Positions 9,140 to 17,488 of a stretch of DNA of 64,000 nt are shown here, in pieces (the stretch's first letter is position 1; every line of letters starts with the position of its first letter). The DNA is from Novosphingobium sp. PhB57 (GTDB taxonomy: Bacteria > Pseudomonadota > Alphaproteobacteria > Sphingomonadales > Sphingomonadaceae). The stretch spans positions 1 through 64,000 of the forward strand of contig NZ_SMBO01000001.1 of the NCBI RefSeq assembly GCF_004342985.1, written 5' to 3'. The translations under genes and the position numbers were made by a program. Below the pieces are notes generated by a model. That model worked only from the letters and a program-made list of their open reading frames with translations. It made no database searches and was not told the DNA's origin.

Positions 9140-11668
9140 TCACTCAAAACTGTAGCGAATACGCACGCCGATCGTGCGCGGCGGCCCCGGAATGATCGTT
9201 GCGGCGGTATAGGCCGGGTTCAGCGTACCGCCGCCGCTGGCGTAGAAACGGTCCGTCAGATTGCGCCCCCAAAGCTCGAAATCGACAGGAATCTCGCCGG
9301 GTTTGCGCCATGTCACGCTGGCGCCCAGCAGTCCGTAGGCGGATTGGCGGGCGAAGGCTTCGGTGGGCCGCTCGGTCAGACGGACGCTGCTAACGTAGGC
9401 ATAATTGGCGCTTAACCCCACGCTACCGAGTGCTTGTGGCAGCATGATCTCGTGTGACAGTGCCAGCGACCCACTAAAGGACGGCGTGTAAGTAAACCGG
9501 TTGTGCAATGGGTCGCTACCCAGCAAAGCAGTCAGCGCAGCAGGTGCATCGATCCGGGTATAGCGCGCATCGATCCACGATCCGGTCAGCGTCAGGTGAG
9601 TCCGCACCCCCAGATCGAGCGAGAGGTCACCGTCCAGCCCCACAATCCGGGCTTTGGCGCTGTTGATGTAAAGCGTCAGCGGATCGGTCGCCAGATCGTC
9701 GTCGCCATCGAAATTGACGTCGGGAAACAGTGCGCGCTGCACGTCGTCATAGAGGCCTAGGTAACCCGCCACGGCATACGAACCGCTGATTCCGGCCAGA
9801 TTGATGCGCCCTTTCGCCCCCAGTTCGAAGTCCGTCAGCGTTTCAGGTTTGAAGGTCTGGAAACCCGTCAGCGTCCCACCCAGCGCAGGCGTATTGTAGC
9901 CACCGGACCGGAAAGCGCGGCGACTGGTGAGGTAGACGCTATGCTCCCCGAACTTGGAGGTCAGGGCCAAAGTCCAGGTCATTCGCCCCGACCGGGCCTG
10001 CGCGCTGGTGCCTCCTTCATCAAGGCATTCCCGCTCGGACAGCGGCGCGGCGGTGGCAGACCGCAAGGCGCAACCGCTGCTCCGCTCTCCCGTGTAGCGC
10101 AGCCCCGCATCGGCGGTGGTATGCGCCGCTATCGGCATGGTGATCTGCCCGAAAATGGCAGCGCTGCGGAACGTCTGGTAACTGACCGCGTGCGACGGAG
10201 GGTTGTCTGGCCGGGTCAGGCGAGAGACGGTCTGGACCACCGGCCCGTCTGGCGCGCTCTCCAGATAGAAAGCTCCGGCAATGTAGCGCAATTTCCCGGT
10301 GCGGCCCTGAACCTGAAGTTCTTCGGTCCATTGCCGCAATTGCGCGGAACTGATGGAATCGTTGATCGGCAGCGGCGTCCCGTCGCCGTCGAGGGCATAG
10401 TTCATGCGGGTCGTGCGAAGGCCGACGATGTTGCGGACCAGAAGATCGCCGTCGCCGTATTCCGTCACGTTGCCAATGCCCCGGAACCGGCGCTGGAATT
10501 GCGGAGCTACGCTGGACTGCGACGTGCGCTGCCCCAGCGTTTTCTGCAAATTGAGGTAACTGTCGATGTCGCAGGCCCCGGCGCCGCAGTCGAAGTAAGG
10601 CGCGTTCTGCGCATTGCGCACGCTGCCGCCGCTGTAGACCCCGGTGAGGATCAGTGCTGCGCCCAACTCGTCAGCGTTCAACAGATCGAACGTCGTCGTC
10701 GAGCGCAACGGACCATCGGGATCGAACCGCAGTATGGCTCGCATCGCATCGCTGTGGGCGGTGTCGGTGCGCTCACCGGAATGCAGCCGAGTATAGCCGC
10801 TCCGCCGCGCCCGCTGGCCGGAAACGCGAAGGGTCAGGCTTTGTGAGAGAGGCACTTCAACGGCGCCTTCCAGCCGGGTCAGCCCGTAATCTCCCGCCTC
10901 ACCCTCGATATAGGACGGCACACCAGAGCTGGGCTGCACTGACCGCAGCAGGACTGCACCGCTTGTCGCATTGCGACCGAACAGAGTGCCTTGCGGACCG
11001 CGCAGCACTTCTGCCGATGCCATATCGAACAAAGGCGAAAGCGCGGCCTGATTGGGCAGGGGCACTTCGTCCTGATAGACCAAGAGCGGCAGGCGATTTT
11101 CGTCGCTGATCGATCGGCGCTGGCCGCGCATCACCAGAAGCGGAGTGGCGCTGCTGGTCTGCCCGGTAGCGACGAAGCCGGGGGTGATCCGTGCCAGATC
11201 GGCCAGCGTTCGGACCGCTCTCTGTTCCATCGCCATACGGTCGAGGTGATTGACCAGCAGCGGCACATCCAGATCGCGCTCCGGACGGCGACGCGCGGAA
11301 ACGAGGATTTCCGGTGCATTCTCGACCGGAAGCGAGGACGCCCGCTGTGTTTTGCGTATGCCCGGTTGGACTTTGACGATTAGGTAGACGCCGGGCGCCA
11401 CGGCGCGGATGGATAGCCCCATGCCCTCGATCATCCGGGCGAGCGCTTCGTCTGCCGGAACGTGGCCATGGACGGCGTGAGTGCGTCGCCGCTCCGCTCC
11501 CGGCGCGTTCAGCAGGACTTCGACTGCAGCTTGCCGCCCCAGAATGGCGATTGCGCGGGACAGCGGCTGCGCTGGAACGTCCAGCTCAGGCGCTTGCGTT
11601 CGCGCACTGACCCCCGACGAAGTAAGAACTGCGACCGCACCGATGGCTTTCGCGATGCAAGCACGCAA
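9140..11668 (-). CDS. TonB-dependent receptor with STN signalling domain (FecA-like)
   Basis: This 842-aa outer-membrane receptor has a signal peptide and then a secretin/TonB short N-terminal domain at about residues 28-100 (LDVPAQPLSRAIAIL to ISIRAV-type end). The plug contains ILVSARRRPE, MRGQRR and VLRGPQGTLFGRNATSGAVLL, and a long barrel ends in IGVRIRYSFE. The STN domain normally relays substrate binding to FecR, and the sigma/FecR pair lies directly opposite. It is paralogous to the receptor at 5067-7400 along most of its length (shared PYFDCG..(A/G)CDID, FP..(D/N)FDGD). It is probably both sensor and transporter for the same or a related substrate. Confidence 0.9.
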   Translation of the reverse strand: MRACIAKAIGAVAVLTSSGVSARTQAPELDVPAQPLSRAIAILGRQAAVEVLLNAPGAERRRTHAVHGHVPADEALARMIEGMGLSIRAVAPGVYLIVKVQPGIRKTQRASSLPVENAPEILVSARRRPERDLDVPLLVNHLDRMAMEQRAVRTLADLARITPGFVATGQTSSATPLLVMRGQRRSISDENRLPLLVYQDEVPLPNQAALSPLFDMASAEVLRGPQGTLFGRNATSGAVLLRSVQPSSGVPSYIEGEAGDYGLTRLEGAVEVPLSQSLTLRVSGQRARRSGYTRLHSGERTDTAHSDAMRAILRFDPDGPLRSTTTFDLLNADELGAALILTGVYSGGSVRNAQNAPYFDCGAGACDIDSYLNLQKTLGQRTSQSSVAPQFQRRFRGIGNVTEYGDGDLLVRNIVGLRTTRMNYALDGDGTPLPINDSISSAQLRQWTEELQVQGRTGKLRYIAGAFYLESAPDGPVVQTVSRLTRPDNPPSHAVSYQTFRSAAIFGQITMPIAAHTTADAGLRYTGERSSGCALRSATAAPLSERECLDEGGTSAQARSGRMTWTLALTSKFGEHSVYLTSRRAFRSGGYNTPALGGTLTGFQTFKPETLTDFELGAKGRINLAGISGSYAVAGYLGLYDDVQRALFPDVNFDGDDDLATDPLTLYINSAKARIVGLDGDLSLDLGVRTHLTLTGSWIDARYTRIDAPAALTALLGSDPLHNRFTYTPSFSGSLALSHEIMLPQALGSVGLSANYAYVSSVRLTERPTEAFARQSAYGLLGASVTWRKPGEIPVDFELWGRNLTDRFYASGGGTLNPAYTAATIIPGPPRTIGVRIRYSFE

Positions 11669-12771
11669 CCCGATGTTTTCCCGGCAATTGAATTATAGAA
11701 TTTCCCTGTTGGCGCGACGCTATCGGGCTTGCCGCTTCGCTTCAAGGGAAAGCCAAGGCAGCGGCCAAAAAACCACCTTAGTTTTCTAAACGATCTATCC
11801 GACTGCATAATCCTTAGGCAGATATTTTCCTGGCGTTCGATGGATTAGCTGGCCCAGAGAAAACCGTCGTTCGCGATCATCAGCACGAAACGCCGCTCAG
11901 TCTCACGACCTTCTGACCGCTCTCGTCCCAAAGCTGGTCATTCAAGTCGACTTTTTATCGATGAACGGCAGAGAAATTTTGACGGGGCTAGCCGGAGCTG
12001 AGGGACAACCTGTGTTCCGTTTTGCAGTGTTCCCGAATGCCGAATGCGCTTCGCTAATGTTGAGTGTGATGGAAAATTATGAGACAGAATGAAACAACTA
12101 GACAGTCAGAAAAATATCCTTCAATCATGTCCTGGCGCCGGACGAATTATGTTGTTTGAGTGCGAGTGGTTAGATGTGTGGGAATTTAGTCTGGGCTTGG
12201 ATTAAAAGTGAATTTGTATCAAAGTGTTAATACTTAAAATACAAATCCCACCCTCTCCGCCAAGAGCCACTGCGACGCGCAGTTACCTACAACGACATCG
12301 GTATTCGCTGCAAGGCCGCTTCCGCGACATGGTCCCGGTGCGTTTGCCGGCGGAGATGCGGCATTATTCGGCACCTAGGTCCCTCAGCATGACGATATGA
12401 CCTGGCGCGTGCTTCGTGAAGGCAGGCGGGGGTGCCGCCTTTCGATGTCGCTGGGCGCTTGCGGGAAATCGTGCTATCGGGGCGGCGCTGATGTCGCTCT
12501 AAACGGATATTGGACCGTTCAGTCGGCTTCCTCGTTCCATAGTCGCTGCAAGAGCCAGGGGCCGCGTCCTGTCGACGTTGGTCTTTCGACGCTACGAACA
12601 AGGATCGGTCCATGATCTCCGGCAACGCTGGGTTTTCAATGCAGAGCTTCATGGCCGCTGCGGTCGATCGGTCGCCGGCGTGATCTCGCAGCTGCAGGCA
12701 TCAGCGGCACTTTCAACCGAGCGCGGCGCGTCTGCGCTTTCGCTAACCACTTTCAAATCGGGTAAGGCATA
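11669..12771. other. 1.1-kb gene-poor stretch with an AT-richer segment and an att-like site
   Basis: No recognisable gene is present. The segment from about 11950 to 12241 is clearly richer in A+T than its surroundings. It holds two overlapping mini-frames (43 aa from 11961, 38 aa from about 12089) with no convincing ribosome site or known family. The segment stops at the tRNA-Ser fragment at 12242-12262, after which base composition returns to GC-rich. From 12263 to 12771 only unsupported short frames occur. The AT-rich part is best read as the end of an integrated element. Confidence 0.55.
12242..12262 (+). other. 3' fragment of a tRNA-Ser gene, probable attachment (att) site
   Basis: The fragment reads CAAATCCCACC then CTCTCCGCCA. 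These are the 3' half of the T-loop and T-stem, the acceptor strand CCTCTCC, discriminator G and encoded CCA of a typical bacterial tRNA-Ser. The matching 5' acceptor strand (GGAGAGG) and the body of the tRNA are absent upstream. Such fragments are left where an integrative element has entered a tRNA 3' end. Its orientation places the element, and the intact tRNA-Ser, to the left. Confidence 0.65.
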
Positions 12772-13077
12772 ATGGCAGCATACAAGGAACCAGGGGTTGA
12801 GGCCCGCCGCAAGGCCGCGAACGAGGCGCGCGCGAAAGCGCTTGCAGCCTTGAAGGCGAAGCCGCCGATCGATCCGGCCGTCCAGGCGGAACGCATCGCC
12901 AAGGCAGAGGCCCGCGAACAGGCCCAGGCCGAGAAGCGCAAGGCGGACAAGGAAAAGCGTGAACGCGCCGCAGCGCTCAAGGCCGAGCAGGCCGCCGCAG
13001 CAGCACCGCCGACCGAAGCAGAGCGCAAGGCCGCTCGCGATGCGCGATATGCAGCGCGCAAGGCACGCCGGAACTGA
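12772..13077 (+). CDS. DUF6481 family Ala/Lys/Arg-rich protein
   Basis: This 101-aa, strongly basic protein is almost entirely charged residues and alanine, with conserved ends (MAAYKEPG..ARRKAA at the start and AARDARYAARKARRN at the end). It matches the DUF6481 family I know from sphingomonads, whose function is not established. The composition predicts one long charged helix or coiled coil, possibly binding nucleic acid. It is the first clear gene to the right of the tRNA-Ser fragment. Confidence 0.7.
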   Translation: MAAYKEPGVEARRKAANEARAKALAALKAKPPIDPAVQAERIAKAEAREQAQAEKRKADKEKRERAAALKAEQAAAAAPPTEAERKAARDARYAARKARRN

Positions 13078-13123
13078 CACGGTAAATGCATGATTTTTCC
13101 CCGTGCGGCACCGGAGCTTTCCG

Positions 13124-13834
13124 GTGACCGCCGTCAGTCTTGATCTTCTTCCCGGCGACGAACTGATCGACGTTGCCCATGTCCCGAACGGAGACCGCTT
13201 GCGGCTTGTCCGCAATGGCGAGGATTTCGTCATCCTGCTCGACCATCACGAGTTGATGAGCACGGACCTCTACGCATCGGAAGAAGCACTGGCGACGATG
13301 GCCTGCGAGCGCATGGGCGTACGCCCGGCGCCGCAGTGGCTCATCGGGGGCTACGGCATGGGCTTCACCCTGCGGGCCGCACTGGCGGTGCTGGGCGAGG
13401 ACGCGAGCGTGACGATCGCCGAAATCGTGCCGGAAATCATCGCCTGGGCCAGGGGACCGATGGGAGCCTGGACCGGGGGATGCCTGGACGATGATCGCGT
13501 CCGGCTCGTCCAGGACGATGTCGCCATCCTGATCGACGCGGCGGATTGCGCTTACGATGCGATCCTTCTCGACGTCGACAACGGCCCGGAAGGGCTGACG
13601 CGCCGGGTCAACGACTGGCTCTATTCGTGCAGGGGCCTCCAGTCTGCGATGACGGCGCTCACGCCCGGGGGTATCCTGGCCATATGGTCGGCCACGCCCG
13701 ATGCCGAATTTGCGGCGCTGCTGGTCCAGATGGGGTTCGCGGTGACGGTCGTGCCCGTGGAAGCGCGCACCGGCGACACGATCGGCGGTGACGATCTGGA
13801 GCACGTCATCCTGTTTGCCCAGAAGGCGGCCTGA
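13124..13834 (+). CDS. Spermidine synthase-like SAM-dependent methyltransferase-fold protein
   Basis: This 236-aa cytoplasmic protein has a Rossmann-type SAM-binding fold as in spermidine synthases. IGGYGMGFTLRAAL forms the nucleotide loop, VTIAEIVPEII carries the acidic ribose-binding residue, and DAILLDVDNGPEG corresponds to the motif after strand 4. Many bacterial proteins of this class are annotated spermidine synthase but lack proof of polyamine activity. The GTG at 13124 is preferred because GGAG lies seven bases upstream; a GTG at 13103 has no ribosome site. Confidence 0.7.
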   Translation: MTAVSLDLLPGDELIDVAHVPNGDRLRLVRNGEDFVILLDHHELMSTDLYASEEALATMACERMGVRPAPQWLIGGYGMGFTLRAALAVLGEDASVTIAEIVPEIIAWARGPMGAWTGGCLDDDRVRLVQDDVAILIDAADCAYDAILLDVDNGPEGLTRRVNDWLYSCRGLQSAMTALTPGGILAIWSATPDAEFAALLVQMGFAVTVVPVEARTGDTIGGDDLEHVILFAQKAA

Positions 13835-13846
13835 ACGCTCGTTTGA

Positions 13847-13866
13847 AAATGCCCATGCGGGCATTT
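13847..13866 (+). terminator. Short hairpin after the spermidine synthase-like gene
   Basis: A stem of eight base pairs (AAATGCCC/GGGCATTT) with a four-base loop lies 13 bases beyond the stop. Three of the stem bases supply the only T residues, so termination is plausible but weak. Confidence 0.4.
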
Positions 13867-13968
13867 CACGACCCGGCAGCCTTATGGCCGCATCGGCATT
13901 TATGCTGGACGAAAAGCGTGCAAGTCATGCACGCAAGTTCGACCTGTGCAGACGATGAGGATGAAGCA

Positions 13969-14328
13969 ATGGCCATGAGCACTTCTCGCCGCTTTCTCTA
14001 TTCGGGCCTTGCCCTTCTTGCCGGTGGAGGCCTGGCGCTGCCCGCCAGCGCCCAGGCAAGTCTCGAAGGGGCCGGGCAGACTTCCACGCTCGATTGCGGC
14101 GGCGGTACCGCCGAGATCACCGGGTCGCAGAACCGCGTCACCGTTGAAGGGGCATGCACTCGTCTCGTGGTCGAAGGATCGGGCAATGTCGTCACGGCCG
14201 CACTGGCCGAGAAGGCCACGATCAGCGTGGTGGGCAGCAGCAACCGGATCAGCTGGCGCGCGCCGGGCAAGGCCGCGCCGAGGGTAAGCAACACCGGTGT
14301 GGGCAACAGCGTCAGTCGCGCCAACTAG
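13969..14328 (+). CDS. DUF3060 domain exported protein
   Basis: This 119-aa protein has a signal peptide (RRFLYSGLALLAGGGLALPASAQA) and a small repeat-like beta domain of the DUF3060 type. Repeated glycine-asparagine turns are visible (GSQNRVTVEG, GSGNVVTA, GSSNRISW, GVGNSVSR). Such proteins are exported and of unknown function. The start at 13969 is preceded by a GAGGATGAAG ribosome site; the longer frame from 13843 has no such site. Confidence 0.75.
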   Translation: MAMSTSRRFLYSGLALLAGGGLALPASAQASLEGAGQTSTLDCGGGTAEITGSQNRVTVEGACTRLVVEGSGNVVTAALAEKATISVVGSSNRISWRAPGKAAPRVSNTGVGNSVSRAN

Positions 14329-14434
14329 GCCGGGCAGGCAGCGCGCGGAGTGAGGGCCGACAGCTCAGGCTCCGGGCTGGTGTTTCCGAACATTTCCCGC
14401 ATGTTTCAACAGCATGCTGAGCGATAAATATTCC

Positions 14435-14477
14435 AGCCAATCCGCTATTGCGAGTGACTCGCGATAGCGGATTGGCT
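14435..14477. promoter_or_regulatory. 43-nt palindrome upstream of the siderophore receptor gene (candidate iron-responsive operator)
   Basis: Two 21-nt arms, AGCCAATCCGCTATTGCGAGT and its near-exact inverse, meet at base 14456 with a single mismatch. The core GCGAGTGACTCGC resembles a Fur/Irr-type dyad. It ends 30 bp before the GTG start of the siderophore-type receptor. As RNA it would form a very stable hairpin, so an attenuator or small-RNA role is an alternative. Confidence 0.55.
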
Positions 14478-14507
14478 ATCCGCCCCTGCGAATCAGGGAG
14501 CGACCCA

Positions 14508-16733
14508 GTGAAAACCAGTCTGTTGAATTCTGTCGGCGCCGTGGGCGCCGCCATCTTTTCCTTATGCCCGGCGCAGGCCTGGGCCGACGAGGCGGCCGAT
14601 GCCGCAAACGAGCGAGGGCCGGAAATCGTCGTCCTCGGCAAGAGCTATGGCGAGGAAGTCGGCAAGATGGTCACGCCGCTCAAGGACATTCCCAATACCG
14701 TCACGCTGGTCGACCGGGAGCAGATCCAGGCGCAGAACCTCTTCACGCTGGAAGATGCGCTCACCGCCACGCCCGGCATCACCGTCACCGGCGTCGGCAG
14801 CGAGGATCCCTCCTACATGTCTCGCGGCTTCGCGATCAGCAATTACCTGATCGACGGCACGCCGACCCTGTCTTTCGGCTTCCCCTCGGTCGTCCCCGAC
14901 CTGTTCGCCTATGACCGGCTCGAAGTGCTGCGCGGTCCCGCGGGGCTGTTCAGCGGTTCCGGCAATCCGGCGGGCAGTATCAACCTGGTGCGCAAGCGTC
15001 CGCTGGACGAGCTGAAGCTGCAGGGCTCGCTCGGCTATGGCAGCTACCAGAACTTCCGCGGCGAGATCGACGTCTCGGCGCCGCTGGCAAAGGGCGTGGC
15101 CGTGCGTGCAGGCGCCATGGTGCAGGACCAGGACCAGTTCTTCGACGTGGCGCATCGCAACCGCGTGACCGCGTTCGGCGTCGGCAAGATCGATATCGGC
15201 GAGCGTACGACTTTCACCTTCGGCGCTACTTACGACCGTTTCAAGCCGGCCATCCAGTCGGGCCTGCCGGGCCTGATCGGCGGGGCGGACGGCAGCGACG
15301 GCCAGTTGCTCGACATTCGCCGCTCCACTTACCTCGGTGCTGACTGGAACCGCTTCAAGTCCGACATCTGGTCAGCCTTCGCGGACATTACTCACGAAAT
15401 CAGCGACCGCTGGACGATCCGCGCCAGCGCGCTCTACACCGACGTCGAGCGCGTCGACGTCTACAGCTATATCGGCAACCAGCCGATCACGGAAACCAAC
15501 GGGCTTACGAACCATATCGCCTATCGCGGCGACAGCTTCATGAAGTCGCATTCGTTCGATTTCAACGCCGTGGGCAGCTTCCCGGCTTTCGGGCGCGAGC
15601 AAACGCTGATCCTGGGCTTCGACTATCAGGACAGCTCCTATCAGTCCTACGGCACGCGCCTTTCGAACTATGCCCGGATCGACGTCTACAATCCGGTTTC
15701 CCCGCTGGAGCCGCCGCTGGATCCCTACAAGCCTTCGCCCCCTTACCCGGTGCAAGGCGGCACGGGACAGACGGTCACGCAGAACCTGAGCGCAAGCGAC
15801 ACGCGGATCGCGCAGTTCGGCGCCTATGGCCAGATGCGCTTCAGCCCGGTCGAGGGCCTGACCGCGATCGGCGGCGGACGCCTGACCTGGTGGGATACCG
15901 ATACCCAGACCCTGCTGCCGACGCTGGGCCGCAAGGGCGGCTATTCCATCGACGCGCGCTTCACGCCTTATGCCGGCCTGGTCTGGGATGCGACGCGCGA
16001 ATGGAACATCTATGCCTCCTATGCGGACAGCTTCACGCCGCAGGCCGCGCCCGCGGGCAGGACCCGTCCCGATGGCCAGCAGGTCGAGCCGCTGGTCGGT
16101 GCGCAGTACGAACTGGGCACCAAGCTCTCGCTGATGAACGACCGGCTTCTGCTTTCCGCGGCGGCGTACCAGATCGAACAGACCAACCGCCTGTTCAACG
16201 ATCCTGACGATGCCGGTGTCGTGCTGCAGATCGGCAAAGTCCGCGCGCGCGGGTTCGAGGCCGAGGCGGCCGGGGAAATCCTGCCGGGCTGGCGCATCAA
16301 CGGCGGCTACAGCTATACCCGCACCAAGTATCTCGAAGACGCCAACGCCAGCTTCGAAGGCCTGCCGCTGGTGCCGATCATTCCGAAGCACTCAGTCAAG
16401 GTCTTCACCAATTACAAGGCGCCGGCAGGCGCGCTGGCCGGGCTCAGCCTGGGCGGCGGCCTGACCTGGTTCAGTTCCACTTATGGCGGCAATCCGGCAA
16501 CCTTCAACGCAGCCGGCGCGCTCGTCACCCGCTCTTCCATCGTGCGGCAGGGCGCCTATGCGGTGGTCGACTTGCGCGCGGGCTATGAGTTCGACGAGCG
16601 CATCTCCCTGTCGGTCAACGTCAACAATGTGCTCGACAAGACGTATTATGCGCGCATCTCCTCCACCGGACGCGGCAACTATTTCGGCACGCCGCGCACG
16701 GTCTTCGCCACGCTTCGCTTCGCCTATCCCTGA
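14508..16733 (+). CDS. TonB-dependent siderophore receptor
   Basis: This 741-aa outer-membrane receptor is of the siderophore class. Marks are a signal peptide (ending near AQAWA), a TonB-box region EIVVLGKSY, plug motifs RGFAISNYLIDG and RLEVLRGPAGLFSGSG followed by NPAGSINLVRKRP, and a barrel ending in FATLRFAYP. The phrase LEVLRGPAGL(F)...G..GG/AG.INLV is characteristic of ferric-siderophore receptors such as FhuA/FoxA relatives. The GTG start is chosen for the CAGGGAG site eight bases upstream. It is followed at 27 bp by a DUF4198 gene and preceded by a long palindrome. The exact siderophore cannot be deduced. Confidence 0.9.
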   Translation: MKTSLLNSVGAVGAAIFSLCPAQAWADEAADAANERGPEIVVLGKSYGEEVGKMVTPLKDIPNTVTLVDREQIQAQNLFTLEDALTATPGITVTGVGSEDPSYMSRGFAISNYLIDGTPTLSFGFPSVVPDLFAYDRLEVLRGPAGLFSGSGNPAGSINLVRKRPLDELKLQGSLGYGSYQNFRGEIDVSAPLAKGVAVRAGAMVQDQDQFFDVAHRNRVTAFGVGKIDIGERTTFTFGATYDRFKPAIQSGLPGLIGGADGSDGQLLDIRRSTYLGADWNRFKSDIWSAFADITHEISDRWTIRASALYTDVERVDVYSYIGNQPITETNGLTNHIAYRGDSFMKSHSFDFNAVGSFPAFGREQTLILGFDYQDSSYQSYGTRLSNYARIDVYNPVSPLEPPLDPYKPSPPYPVQGGTGQTVTQNLSASDTRIAQFGAYGQMRFSPVEGLTAIGGGRLTWWDTDTQTLLPTLGRKGGYSIDARFTPYAGLVWDATREWNIYASYADSFTPQAAPAGRTRPDGQQVEPLVGAQYELGTKLSLMNDRLLLSAAAYQIEQTNRLFNDPDDAGVVLQIGKVRARGFEAEAAGEILPGWRINGGYSYTRTKYLEDANASFEGLPLVPIIPKHSVKVFTNYKAPAGALAGLSLGGGLTWFSSTYGGNPATFNAAGALVTRSSIVRQGAYAVVDLRAGYEFDERISLSVNVNNVLDKTYYARISSTGRGNYFGTPRTVFATLRFAYP

Positions 16734-16760
16734 GCCCATCCTTCAACAAGGAGTTCGATC

Positions 16761-17393
16761 ATGAAAGCCAAGTACCTGGCCCCGCTAGCGCTGGCCATTC
16801 TCGCGCCGTCCGTGCAGGCCCACGAGGTCTGGATCGAACGCGACGGCACCGGTCCCGCGCGGATCTACCTGGGTGAACCCGAGGAAGTCCTTCCCCCCGA
16901 AGGCGATCCCGAGTTCGACCATCTCAAGGCGCCCAAGCTCGTCCCCGCCAGCAAGGCGCCGATGACGCGCAAGGCCGGCTATCTCGAAGTGGCGGTGCCT
17001 GCGGGCGACGTGCGCGCGCAGGATGACAGTGTCTTCGATCCCTGGGGCGAAGAAGGCAAAAAGGAAGCCGTGGCCTATTACGCCCGCGCCGGCCGCGCCG
17101 ATGCCCGCGCGGTCATGCCCTTCGAAATCGCCCCTGCCAGTGCCGGAGCCGATCGCTTCGTGGTCGTGCGTGACGGCAAGCCCGTGGCCGGGGCCGAAGT
17201 CACGGTGATCTCGCCGGACAAGTGGAAGAAGTCGCTCAAGACCGATGCCCAGGGCGTGGTCGCCGTGCCGGTGCGCGGGAAGGGGCGCTATCTGCTGACG
17301 GCCTCGCAGAAGGATGAAGGCGCCTTCGAAACCTCGGTCGGCAAAGTGGCCGTGCTGCACCGCATCGCCACGACCAGCTTCCTGGTCGATTGA
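16761..17393 (+). CDS. DUF4198 periplasmic protein
   Basis: This 210-aa protein has a short signal peptide (LALAILAPSVQA) followed directly by HEVWIERDG, the family hallmark with an N-terminal His after processing. A second beta-rich part (VVVRDGKPVAGAEVTVI to TTSFLVD) resembles a carboxypeptidase-regulatory-like fold. DUF4198 proteins are often linked to nickel/cobalt or iron uptake receptors and may bind metal in the periplasm. Its place behind the siderophore receptor, with an AAGGAG ribosome site and the shared terminator, indicates a two-gene operon. Confidence 0.8.
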   Translation: MKAKYLAPLALAILAPSVQAHEVWIERDGTGPARIYLGEPEEVLPPEGDPEFDHLKAPKLVPASKAPMTRKAGYLEVAVPAGDVRAQDDSVFDPWGEEGKKEAVAYYARAGRADARAVMPFEIAPASAGADRFVVVRDGKPVAGAEVTVISPDKWKKSLKTDAQGVVAVPVRGKGRYLLTASQKDEGAFETSVGKVAVLHRIATTSFLVD

Positions 17394-17403
17394 CCGGAAC
17401 GAC

Positions 17404-17442
17404 AAAAACGCCGCGGGGAGGCTTGCTCCCCGCGGCGTTTTT
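17404..17442. terminator. Bidirectional Rho-independent terminator
   Basis: The stem (ACGCCGCGGGGAG/CTCCCCGCGGCGT) with a five-base loop is flanked by A5 on the left and T5 on the right. It lies 11 bp after the DUF4198 stop and 47 bp from the convergent stop of the AI-2E transporter gene, so it can serve both strands. Confidence 0.9.
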
Positions 17443-17488
17443 CGTCGTCAGGCCTTTCCGCCGGAGCGGAAACGGCGCCGAAGGAAAC

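Noticed and set aside
11961..12204. Two overlapping mini-frames (43 and 38 aa) in the AT-rich segment
   Set aside because: They have no ribosome site and no recognised family, and lie next to an att-like site where decayed sequence is expected.
12287..12772. Short frames on both strands upstream of DUF6481
   Set aside because: Codon usage and composition show no protein-like pattern, and no family or ribosome site is evident.
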